In this document: positions 6,709 to 13,076 of the stretch, piece by piece
Position numbering within the stretch: the stretch's first letter is position 1
Layout: every line of letters begins with the position of its first letter
From: Candidatus Woesearchaeota archaeon
GTDB lineage: Archaea; Nanobdellota; Nanobdellia; Woesearchaeales; UBA12501
Direction: 5' to 3'
Length of the DNA stretch: 27,978 bases
NCBI GenBank assembly: GCA_014729495.1
Contig: WJJV01000116.1
Span: forward strand, 1 to 27,978
Translations under genes and position numbers: made by a program
The notes under the pieces: generated by a model
Databases searched by the model: none
Told to the model about the DNA's origin: nothing
Seen by the model: only the letters and a program-made list of their open reading frames with translations

Positions 6709-8678
6709 TATATATCCAGATTCACTGCCTTCTTTGCATTGTCCATAATGAACTTCCTTCTGGGCTCTACCTCATCGCCCATGAGTATTGTGAATATCTT
6801 GTCTGCCTTGACAGCGTCCTCTACTGTTATCTGCTTGACTATCCTTGACTCAGGATCCATTGTTGTCTCCCACAGCTGGACAGGATTCATCTCTCCAAGT
6901 CCCTTGTATCTCTGGATGCTTGCCCCTTCCTCGCCTTTTTCTCTCAGTATTATCTCCCTATCTGCTTCTGTATATGCATACTCTGATGACTTTCCTTTGG
7001 ATATCTTATATAATGGAGGTATCGCGATATAGATATATCCTTTCTCTATCAGCTCAGGCATGTACCTGTAGAAGAATGTCAGGAGAAGAGTGGTTATATG
7101 ATTGCCGTCAACATCAGCATCTGTCATTATGATTATCCTGTGGTATCTTGCCTTCTCAATATTGAACTCATCGCCTATGCCTGTGCCTATGGCAGTTATC
7201 ATGGTTATTATCTCATTGTTCGCGAATATCTTGTTTAGCCTTGCCTTCTCTACATTGAGGATCTTTCCTCTCAGAGGAAGTATGGCCTGGAATTCTCTTG
7301 CTCTTCCCTGCTTCGCGCTACCACCTGCGCTATCTCCCTCAACAATGAACAGCTCTGTCTTTGAAGGATCCCTGCTTGAGCAGTCAGCGAGCTTTCCAGG
7401 AAGGGTGCTTGACTCAAGAACCGATTTTCTCCTTGTAAGTTCTCTTGCCTTCCTTGCAGCCTCTCTTGCCTTTGCTGCAGTCGAGCTCTTTTCTATTATT
7501 GTCCTTGCTATTGTGGGATTCTCCTCAAGGAATGTACTGAGTCCTGAGCTGACAAGCGAGTCAACTATCCCTTTCACTTCAGAATTGCCTAGTTTTGTCT
7601 TTGTCTGTCCCTCAAACTGGGGCTCTGGTATCTTCACAGATATCACTGCAGAAATGCCTTCTCTTGTGTCCTCGCTGGTAAGCTTGACATCCTTCAGCAG
7701 CTTCTTGTCCTCACCATACCTGTTAAGCACTCTGGTAAGGGCGGTCCTGAAACCTACAAGATGCGTTCCTCCTTCTTTTGTATTTATGTTGTTGGCAAAG
7801 CTGTATATGTTCTCCTGATAGCTGTCATTGTATGCAAATGCTATCTCCAGCATAATTCCATCTTTCTCTTTCTGGAAGTATATTACATTATGGAGAGGCT
7901 TCTTGTTCTTGTTCATGAACTCTATGAATGATTTTATCCCCCCTTCATAAATGAATTCATCCCTCTTTGCGTTCCTTTCATCAATAAGTATTATCTTGAG
8001 TCCCTTGTTGAGAAAGGCAAGCTCTCTCAGTCTTGCTGATAAGATATCATGATGGAATTCTGTATCCTCAAAGATATCCTCATCAGGCCAGAATGTTATC
8101 TCAGTTCCTGTATTTGTGGTGCTTTCTCCTGCCTGCAGTGATGTCTTTGGCTTTCCTCTTGAGTACTCCTGCTCATAGACATGTTCATCCCTCTTGACTT
8201 TTACTACAAGCTTCTTTGACAGGGAGTTTACCACTGATATTCCCACTCCATGGAGTCCTCCTGCGACCTTGTATGTCTTTCTTGAGAACTTGCCTCCTGC
8301 ATGGAGCTTTGTCATCACAACCTCCAATGCTGACATGTCAAACTTTGGGTGCTTCTCTACTGGTATTCCCCTTCCATTGTCTGTGACTGTTAGTGAATTA
8401 TCCTTGTTTATCCTTACATTGACCTCTGTGCAGTATCCTGCAAGAGCTTCATCTACTGAATTATCAACTACCTCATACACAAGATGATGTAGTCCTGAGA
8501 GACCTGTTGAGCCTATATACATTGCAGGCCGTTTCCTTACAGCCTCTGCTCCGCCGAGGACCTGTATTGATTCTGCACCGTAAATCTGGCTCTGTTCGTC
8601 TTCCTGGTTTTCCTTTGCATCAGCTTTTTCTGGCTCATTTTCAGCTGATTTCTGCTGTTCTTCTGTATCTTCTGCCAT
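6708..8678 (-). CDS. gyrB: DNA gyrase subunit B
   Basis: A 656-residue type IIA topoisomerase B subunit, which binds ATP and with GyrA introduces negative supercoils. The GHKL ATPase domain has VVDNSVDEALAG (N73, D76-E77), DNGRGIPVEKH and GLHGVGISVVNSLSKKL. The transducer domain is in the middle. The TOPRIM domain has LFIVEGDSAGGSAKQGR (E447), LPLRGKILNVEKAR and the TDADVDGNH metal motif (D520, D522, D524). The C-terminus ends RYKGLGEMNPVQLWETTMDP and VEPRRKFIMDNA, as in bacterial GyrB. The first ~32 residues are a Glu/Gln/Lys-rich extension. Length matches the short GyrB form without the proteobacterial insert. Archaeal gyrases derive from bacteria by transfer. gyrA is not adjacent. Confidence 0.95.
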   Translation of the reverse strand: MAEDTEEQQKSAENEPEKADAKENQEDEQSQIYGAESIQVLGGAEAVRKRPAMYIGSTGLSGLHHLVYEVVDNSVDEALAGYCTEVNVRINKDNSLTVTDNGRGIPVEKHPKFDMSALEVVMTKLHAGGKFSRKTYKVAGGLHGVGISVVNSLSKKLVVKVKRDEHVYEQEYSRGKPKTSLQAGESTTNTGTEITFWPDEDIFEDTEFHHDILSARLRELAFLNKGLKIILIDERNAKRDEFIYEGGIKSFIEFMNKNKKPLHNVIYFQKEKDGIMLEIAFAYNDSYQENIYSFANNINTKEGGTHLVGFRTALTRVLNRYGEDKKLLKDVKLTSEDTREGISAVISVKIPEPQFEGQTKTKLGNSEVKGIVDSLVSSGLSTFLEENPTIARTIIEKSSTAAKAREAARKARELTRRKSVLESSTLPGKLADCSSRDPSKTELFIVEGDSAGGSAKQGRAREFQAILPLRGKILNVEKARLNKIFANNEIITMITAIGTGIGDEFNIEKARYHRIIIMTDADVDGNHITTLLLTFFYRYMPELIEKGYIYIAIPPLYKISKGKSSEYAYTEADREIILREKGEEGASIQRYKGLGEMNPVQLWETTMDPESRIVKQITVEDAVKADKIFTILMGDEVEPRRKFIMDNAKKAVNLDI

Positions 8679-9133
8679 ATTTTTAGCCCTGTATCTAAAT
8701 GCTTTTTTCTGACCCTGTATAAGGCTTAGATTTCACCTCTAGAAGCTCTCTGAGGGGTCTTTTCTATAAACAAAAAAGCCAGTTTTATTTATAAATTTTG
8801 TGTTTGTAGAATACTTTGAGAAGCGCTGATAAGCTAGCTTTCTGGGTTCTGAGAGGGTCCATGCTGCTGAAGTCCAGATTGAAGTTCAGAGTTAGAATAT
8901 TCATCTAAATTGTAATATTTCCAGTCTAATCATCAGGGTCTGATGTTCTTCCAAATTATGCGTAAAACTTTCAGGATAGCCATTATTTCTTCCGGAAATA
9001 GCGTAAAAACTCACTTAATAATCAGACTTCATATGGTTCTTAGTGAAAAGAACTCTGAAGAGTTCTTCTGATCTGTGCAGGATCTAATCAATGATTGATT
9101 CAGGTTAGCGAGAGCTATGAAAAGGTGTCTGAA
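8679..9133. promoter_or_regulatory. Divergent control region between gyrB and radical SAM gene
   Basis: No gene is visible in these 455 bases. For gyrB, candidate TATA boxes on the minus strand are at 8788-8795 (TTTATAAA) and 8764-8771 (GTTTATAG). Either would give a leader of about 60-90 bases, unlike the leaderless genes around it. For the radical SAM gene, TTAATAAT near 9015-9022 is a candidate TATA box. An inverted repeat AAGAACTC-tgaa-GAGTTCTT (9048-9067) lies just downstream of the predicted transcription start and could be an operator or RNA hairpin. Two copies of GCGTAAAA near 8958 and 9001, with a TTCCGGAA palindrome before the second, may also be regulatory. Confidence 0.45.
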
Positions 9134-10483
9134 ATGAAACAAACTAAAGATGTAGTGCTGATAAATGCTCCAAGTCAATTCTACAGTGTGGACTCAATGG
9201 GAAATGAGATGCAGACTGATAAGACCTATTCTGTCGGGCTTGCTTATGTCTCATCTTCTGTAAAGAGAGCAGGATTTGATGCAGGTTTTATTGATGGAAA
9301 CTTTTACAGGATTCCTGTTGATGATATTGTTGAACAGGTTGCTGAGCAGAGGCCTGAAGCAGTAGGAATGAATGTAACTCTGCCTAATCTCAGTGTTGTG
9401 CTTGAGACTGCCAGAAAGATCAAAGACTCTTATGACCCTTTGATAATCATTGGAGGTCCTGGAGCTACATTGCTCCATGATAAGATAATCAGCCACGACA
9501 GCATTGATGTTGTTGTGAGGAATGAAGGAGAGATCACAGTACCAAAAGTGCTTTCTGGTGCAGAACTTGAATACATTCCTGGAATAACCTACAAGAAGAA
9601 CAGCGTTGCAGTTGTTAACTCAAGATCAGAACCTATTACTGACTTGGATTCCCTTGCATTTCCTGACACCTCCATAATCCCTGATGAGCTGAAGGAGACT
9701 GGCATTGTGTCAATGTTCACTACAAGAGGATGCTCTAATCAATGCACCTACTGTTCAACTCCGCAGATCTGGGACAGGAAGATAAAATTCAGGAGTCCTG
9801 AGAGCATGATAGAGGAGATTGATAATTACAGGAGGGATTTTGAACTTAAGGAGATACATTTTCTTGATGATACATTCACAGTGAGCAGGAAGAGACTCAA
9901 TGCTTTCCTGGATGCTTATGTTGCATCAGGTATGCATAAAGATGTCAAATGGAGATGCCTTTCAAGAATCAACACAGTGGATGAGGAAACATTGATAAGG
10001 ATGAAAGATGCAGGATGCTATCATATCAGCTATGGCATTGAGTCTGCTAATGAGGATGTGCTGAAAAGGATAAGAAAGAACATCACTCCAGAGAAAGCCA
10101 AGGATGTCTGTGAAATGACAAGCAGTATAGGGATAAAGACCAAGGCTTTTTTTATGATCGGCTTTCCATGGGAGACTGAAAAAGAGATAAAAGAGACTCT
10201 TGATTATGCAGCAGCTCTTGATGTTGATAGGGTAGGGATAAACATCGTGAAAGCATACCCTGGCACTGTATTGTATGAAGAAGTGAACAGGATGTTTCCT
10301 TATACATCAGGATTCAGTTCAGGTATAGATTATAAGGGTCCGGAAAAGATTCAGCAATGCCTGAATAAGTATGCAGCCATTCCTGAAAGATCCTGCAATC
10401 CATACTTTTCAACACAAGAACTGCTCGGTTTTGCAGAGCAGGGATTCCAGAGATTTATGGAGAACCGAGGTGAGATACAATGA
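9134..10483 (+). CDS. B12-binding-domain radical SAM enzyme
   Basis: A 449-residue class B-type radical SAM protein. Residues ~1-140 form a Rossmann-like cobalamin-binding domain (VVLINAP, YSVGLAYVSSSVKRAG, IIIGGPGATL, VVRNEGE); the DxHxxG cobalamin ligand motif is not evident, as is common in this class. The radical SAM barrel has TTRGCSNQCTYCS, with C200, C204 and C207 ligating the 4Fe-4S cluster, then HFLDDTF and YGIESANEDVLKRIRK. Such enzymes often methylate or rearrange unactivated carbons; the substrate is unknown. ATG 9134 is chosen because AAGGTG lies seven bases upstream; an in-frame TTG at 9095 is less likely. The stop overlaps the next start. Confidence 0.88.
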   Translation: MKQTKDVVLINAPSQFYSVDSMGNEMQTDKTYSVGLAYVSSSVKRAGFDAGFIDGNFYRIPVDDIVEQVAEQRPEAVGMNVTLPNLSVVLETARKIKDSYDPLIIIGGPGATLLHDKIISHDSIDVVVRNEGEITVPKVLSGAELEYIPGITYKKNSVAVVNSRSEPITDLDSLAFPDTSIIPDELKETGIVSMFTTRGCSNQCTYCSTPQIWDRKIKFRSPESMIEEIDNYRRDFELKEIHFLDDTFTVSRKRLNAFLDAYVASGMHKDVKWRCLSRINTVDEETLIRMKDAGCYHISYGIESANEDVLKRIRKNITPEKAKDVCEMTSSIGIKTKAFFMIGFPWETEKEIKETLDYAAALDVDRVGINIVKAYPGTVLYEEVNRMFPYTSGFSSGIDYKGPEKIQQCLNKYAAIPERSCNPYFSTQELLGFAEQGFQRFMENRGEIQ

Positions 10484-10860
10484 ACTTATTTGTAGCAATA
10501 AAGTTTGAGCAGAGGCACAATAAAGAATTGATGGACGGACTGGAGAAAGTGCTTAAGCAGGGAGGATACAATCCTTATTTCTTTGTGAAGAATGAGGGAT
10601 ATTCCCAGCATGGCAGGCCAGACTTTACTGACATGATCAGTAATGTGGTTGATAAGATCAGGGAGAATGACGCTCTTCTGATAGAGTGCTCTCAGAATGG
10701 CACAGGGCTTGGCATTGAGGCTGGCATTGCTTATATGATGGGCAAGCCAGTATATGTTGTGCACAGGTATGGGACAAGGGTTTCAACAACCCTCAGAGGT
10801 CTGAGCAGGAGAGTGCTTGAGTACAAGGATATAAATGAGATTCCTGGGGTTTTTGAATGA
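10480..10860 (+). CDS. Nucleoside 2-deoxyribosyltransferase/DNPH1-like protein
   Basis: A 126-residue protein whose ATG overlaps the stop of the radical SAM gene (ATGA), so the two are translationally coupled. It has the layout of the small Rossmann-like deoxyribosyltransferase/DNPH1 (Rcl) superfamily: an N-terminal beta strand (MNLFVAIKF), a central DALLIEC strand, and a GTGLGIEAGIAYMMGKPVYVV segment. That segment matches the family's G-x-G-x-E-(I/A)-G-x-A nucleotide-phosphate loop with the catalytic glutamate. Family members cleave N-glycosidic bonds of deoxynucleoside monophosphates or swap bases. A role in making or processing a modified nucleotide with the upstream enzyme is inference. 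Confidence 0.65.
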   Translation: MNLFVAIKFEQRHNKELMDGLEKVLKQGGYNPYFFVKNEGYSQHGRPDFTDMISNVVDKIRENDALLIECSQNGTGLGIEAGIAYMMGKPVYVVHRYGTRVSTTLRGLSRRVLEYKDINEIPGVFE

Positions 10861-10881
10861 TCTGTTGGTTAATCTGTTAAA

Positions 10882-10920
10882 TTTTTTATTACTTTCATAT
10901 ATTAGTTCTTTATTGTATTT
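10882..10920 (+). terminator. Oligo-T terminator region
   Basis: A T6 run at 10882-10887 and further T-rich sequence follow the stop at 10860. Archaeal RNA polymerase terminates at such T-rich tracts without a hairpin. Confidence 0.35.
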
Positions 10921-10933
10921 TGTGCTGTTTAGC

Positions 10934-10945
10934 CACTAATTAGTG
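10934..10945. promoter_or_regulatory. Perfect palindrome upstream of the 11004 operon
   Basis: CACTAATTAGTG is a 12-base perfect dyad ending 15 bases before the TATA box at 10961. That is a usual place for a dimeric regulator. The ribbon-helix-helix protein encoded at the end of the same operon (12087) is an obvious candidate, by inference. Confidence 0.4.
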
Positions 10946-10960
10946 ATAAAAAACAAAAGA

Positions 10961-10968
10961 TTTAAATA
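10961..10968 (+). promoter_or_regulatory. BRE/TATA promoter of the 11004 operon
   Basis: TTTAAATA is preceded by purine-rich AAAAGA, a good BRE. Transcription should start near 10990, leaving a short leader with the GAGGTG ribosome-binding site before ATG 11004. Confidence 0.55.
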
Positions 10969-11003
10969 TAAGTAATACTTTTTATTACAAAGAGGTGGTG
11001 AAA

Positions 11004-11303
11004 ATGTCAGAAGATGATATTCCAGATGATTTTGAAATTAATCCAGATGATCTACCGCCAGGAGTCTTCTATATACCGAATCCTGGCAAGCCAGGAAATG
11101 ACAAATTTCCTGAAATGCCTGAAGACCTTCCATGGATACCTCCAAAACCTGATTATGACAGGAAAAAGCCAGGCAGAGAGATACCTCTTGAGCTTCCTCT
11201 TGAAAGGCCTCCAGAAGTAAGGGATATTTATGATGACAGGAATGAGAGCGGCAAAGATCCAGGCAAACCTCAGAGAGGAATTGATATAATGATTATTCTG
11301 TAG
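11004..11303 (+). CDS. Proline/aspartate-rich small protein, unknown
   Basis: A 99-residue protein of low complexity, rich in Pro, Asp and Glu (DIPDDFEINPDDLPPGVFYI; EMPEDLPWIPPKPDYDRKKP; LELPLERPPEVRDIYDD). It is probably disordered and very acidic, with a hydrophobic end (GIDIMIIL). No known domain is recognised. The ATG at 11004 is chosen over the GTG at 10995 because GAGGTG sits six bases before it. It is the first gene of an operon of four (31-residue peptide, YkgJ protein, ribbon-helix-helix protein). Its acidic, proline-rich nature is compatible with an adaptor or chaperone partner role, but nothing proves that. Confidence 0.65.
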   Translation: MSEDDIPDDFEINPDDLPPGVFYIPNPGKPGNDKFPEMPEDLPWIPPKPDYDRKKPGREIPLELPLERPPEVRDIYDDRNESGKDPGKPQRGIDIMIIL

Positions 11304-11319
11304 GAGGTCATTATTCAAG

Positions 11320-11415
11320 ATGAAAGACCCTGAATTTGAGCTGGAAATCATGGAACTGATGAAGAAAGCAGTGACCAGATATTATTCTGGGAATAGAGAA
11401 TATGAAAATGGATGA
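11320..11415 (+). CDS. 31-residue small protein, unknown
   Basis: A short frame with an AGGAGG ribosome-binding site at 11302-11307. It encodes a charged peptide (MKDPEFELEIMELMKKAVTR, then YYSGNREYENG) that looks like one amphipathic helix. It starts 16 bases after the upstream stop and overlaps the start of the YkgJ gene by 14 bases. Such overlap is typical of translational coupling, so it may be a leader peptide for the YkgJ gene or a true small protein. The spacing from ribosome-binding site to ATG (12 bases) is longer than ideal. Confidence 0.45.
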   Translation: MKDPEFELEIMELMKKAVTRYYSGNREYENG

Positions 11416-12085
11416 TTCTAAGAATAAAGCAATCAGGGAATGGGTGCAGGAGCAGGCTACAAAGAACTGTCCAAAGTGCATTGACAACTGCTGCAGTGGA
11501 GTCAGGCACAAGATAAGTTTCAAGGAAGGAGAGGATATCAGCCTGTTGACTGATACTGGTGTAAATGTATATCAACCAGAGGATCTCAATCAGGATTCTG
11601 TCAAAGAGTGGCTGTCAAGTTTCTATACAGATGACACAATACTTAATGTAATCAGGAAGAGCGGCGAGCCTATAGAGCAGCCTGCATTAATAAAACATCT
11701 AAAACCCTCACAAGGACTTACAAGGATATGCTTTGACATACCTTTTGAGCATTCATTATATGGAGATAAATGTCCTTTGTATGACTCTAAGTCTGGATGC
11801 ACAGCCTATGATGATCCCCGCAGGTTTGAGGTATGCAAGAGTTATCCTGTCTATGCAAGACCCTCTAAAGACTCATTGATTGTCGACTTCTATGATTCAT
11901 GCAAGATTTTTGGAAGCCAGTCAATGAGAGAGAAATTCAGGAGACAATTTCCTGAGCCTGAAGTAAGACTCGGATTCTTCAAGGACGATAAATTTATCTA
12001 TGGGCCAGGCAATGACAAGACGCTTAATGAATTAGAGTATGGCAGGAAAGCAGACTGCTTAAAGGCCAGACTAAGGATAAAATAG
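11402..12085 (+). CDS. YkgJ family cysteine cluster protein, large form
   Basis: A 227-residue protein of the YkgJ/UPF0153 family. Cysteines fall in the family layout: C23, C26, C30 and C31 (NCPKCIDNCC), then C110, C124 and C133, C145 in the RRFEVCKSYP motif, and C167. These can bind Zn2+ or an Fe-S cluster. It is twice the length of the paralogue at 408 because of a ~70-residue insertion between the first cluster and the rest, and a C-terminal extension. It sits third in the 11004 operon and is followed after one base by the ribbon-helix-helix gene. Its function is not known. Confidence 0.78.
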   Translation: MKMDDSKNKAIREWVQEQATKNCPKCIDNCCSGVRHKISFKEGEDISLLTDTGVNVYQPEDLNQDSVKEWLSSFYTDDTILNVIRKSGEPIEQPALIKHLKPSQGLTRICFDIPFEHSLYGDKCPLYDSKSGCTAYDDPRRFEVCKSYPVYARPSKDSLIVDFYDSCKIFGSQSMREKFRRQFPEPEVRLGFFKDDKFIYGPGNDKTLNELEYGRKADCLKARLRIK

Positions 12086-12086
12086 G

Positions 12087-12239
12087 ATGAAAATGAAACA
12101 CAGAATGAGCATAAGCCTGGACGAGGAAACAATTGCCCTGATACAGGCCAGGCTCCGTAAAGAAAGGGATATTTTCAGGAACAAGTCGCATTTTGTTGAG
12201 TGTGCAATAAAGAATATGTTTGAATCAGAAAAAAGATGA
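12087..12239 (+). CDS. Ribbon-helix-helix (CopG/Arc-like) small protein
   Basis: A 50-residue protein starting one base after the YkgJ stop. The sequence MSISLDEETIALIQARL is a typical RHH beta strand plus first helix (alternating S-I-S-L, then an amphipathic helix). RNKSHFVECAIKNMFES is the turn and second helix, where family members read (N/K)(R/K)S-x-(F/A)-(V/I). RHH dimers bind DNA as repressors or antitoxins. No toxin-like partner is visible directly next to it. It may autoregulate the operon through the palindrome at 10934. Its stop is immediately followed by one copy of the 21-bp direct repeat. Confidence 0.7.
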   Translation: MKMKHRMSISLDEETIALIQARLRKERDIFRNKSHFVECAIKNMFESEKR

Positions 12240-12260
12240 TCACTTCTTCATCTCGCCGAA
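12240..12260. repeat. 21-bp direct repeat, left copy
   Basis: This is identical over 21 bases to 13056-13076, the last six codons and stop of the rimK-like gene. It begins right after the stop codon of the RHH gene. The two copies bracket the toxin-antitoxin cassette. Confidence 0.85.
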
Positions 12261-12304
12261 ATTCTGCCAGAGAATCGCTTTCTCGCTTTCCAAAAACCCA
12301 AAGC

Positions 12305-12345
12305 TTTATATATTATTTAGTAAATATAGCTTACTAGTTAGTAAC
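12305..12345 (+). promoter_or_regulatory. Promoter and operator of the antitoxin-like gene
   Basis: TTTATATA (12305-12312) is the TATA box. It is followed by TTAGTAA at 12317-12323 and a perfect 14-base dyad TTACTA-gt-TAGTAA at 12332-12345 that covers the predicted transcription start. Three copies of the TTAGTAA/TTACTAA-like half site fit autoregulation by the cassette's own protein. Confidence 0.5.
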
Positions 12346-12350
12346 TTTTT

Positions 12351-12638
12351 ATGACTAAGATGTACAAGCAGATGGCTGAAACAAGATTAGAGCACTCCCC
12401 CACTCTTAATACAGTACTTATGGTAGAAGACACTCTAAAGAACATGGATGAAAGTGTGATAACCATAGCAGAGCTGAAAAAGAGGCTTCCAAAGCAGGTA
12501 AACCATAATACACTGAAGGTGATACTTGAATATCTTGAGGAAAGCAACAAGATTGCAGTGAGCCTGAAAGGAATAACCTGGATACATAACTCCAACAAGA
12601 ATATGAGGAAGGCTGTCTCTGAAGGCCTCTTAATCTAA
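12351..12638 (+). CDS. Small winged-helix-like protein, putative antitoxin
   Basis: A 95-residue protein. The central part (ITIAELKKRLPKQVNHNTLK, then VILEYLEESNKIAVSLKGITW) reads like a winged helix: helix, recognition helix, then a beta hairpin. The N-terminal helix has LNTVLMVEDTLKNM. It lies directly before a RelE-like gene, so it may be the antitoxin and local repressor. Unlike most TA pairs, the two genes are separated by a hairpin/T-run and each has its own TATA box. ATG 12351 is about 16 bases after the predicted transcription start, with no ribosome-binding site. It might also simply be a transcription regulator. Confidence 0.6.
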   Translation: MTKMYKQMAETRLEHSPTLNTVLMVEDTLKNMDESVITIAELKKRLPKQVNHNTLKVILEYLEESNKIAVSLKGITWIHNSNKNMRKAVSEGLLI

Positions 12639-12660
12639 CGGAAATCTTCCGTAAATTTTT
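12638..12660 (+). terminator. Hairpin and T-run between the two cassette genes
   Basis: ACGGAA-atc-TTCCGT (12638-12652) is followed by AAATTTTT. This suggests the antitoxin-like transcript stops here and the toxin-like gene is transcribed on its own. Confidence 0.4.
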
Positions 12661-12668
12661 AGAAACCC

Positions 12669-12676
12669 ATATAAAA
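12669..12676 (+). promoter_or_regulatory. TATA box of the RelE-like gene
   Basis: ATATAAAA is centred 25.5 bases before the ATG at 12698, predicting a leaderless mRNA. Confidence 0.55.
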
Positions 12677-12697
12677 GCATCATTCTCTTTCTTATCA

Positions 12698-13054
12698 ATG
12701 GAAAAAGAAGTAAAAGTGACTTTCTCACCAGAAGCAGAAGAGGTATACAATTATTTGAGAGAGCAGTCACCATCATCAAAGACTGAACGGACAATTCTTG
12801 ATGCGCTCCATAACAAGATAGAGCTTATAAAGATTGATATGCACTATGGCAATCCAATCGCAAAGAATCTGATTCCAGATGAATACAGATCAAAGTATGG
12901 TATCTCAAACCTATTCAGGGTAGAGCTTCCGATGTTCTGGAGAATGCTCTACACTTTGACAGCAGGAGAAACAAAGATAGAGATAGTTGCATTCATTCTT
13001 GAAATAATGGATCATAAAGATTATAACAAGAGGTTAGGATATAAAAATAGATAA
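12698..13054 (+). CDS. RelE/ParE-superfamily toxin-like protein
   Basis: A 118-residue protein with the RelE/ParE pattern: V-x-F-S-P-E-A at the start, two N-terminal helices (EVYNYLREQ; ILDALHNKIELI), then strands NLFRVELPMFWRMLYTLTA and IEIVAFILEIMDHKDYNKRLGY. The R-V-E-L-x-x-x-x-R-M-x-Y-x-x and I-L-x-I-x-x-H-x-x-Y endings are typical of RelE-type ribosome-dependent mRNA interferases and relatives. Family toxins cleave mRNA in the ribosomal A site or poison gyrase (ParE); which applies here is unknown. Its stop lies just before the rimK stop. The cassette is bracketed by the 21-bp direct repeat. Confidence 0.75.
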   Translation: MEKEVKVTFSPEAEEVYNYLREQSPSSKTERTILDALHNKIELIKIDMHYGNPIAKNLIPDEYRSKYGISNLFRVELPMFWRMLYTLTAGETKIEIVAFILEIMDHKDYNKRLGYKNR

Positions 13055-13055
13055 C

Positions 13056-13076
13056 TCACTTCTTCATCTCGCCGAA
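13056..13076. repeat. 21-bp direct repeat, right copy
   Basis: This is the second copy of the repeat at 12240-12260. It forms the 3' end of the rimK-like gene (FGEMKK plus stop). Recombination between copies would remove 816 bp and leave both flanking genes intact. Confidence 0.85.

Noticed and set aside
8679..9133. Possible C/D box sRNA with TGATGA and CTGA boxes on the minus strand near 8925-8950
   Set aside because: Boxes are not in the right order with correct spacing and no terminal stem is visible.
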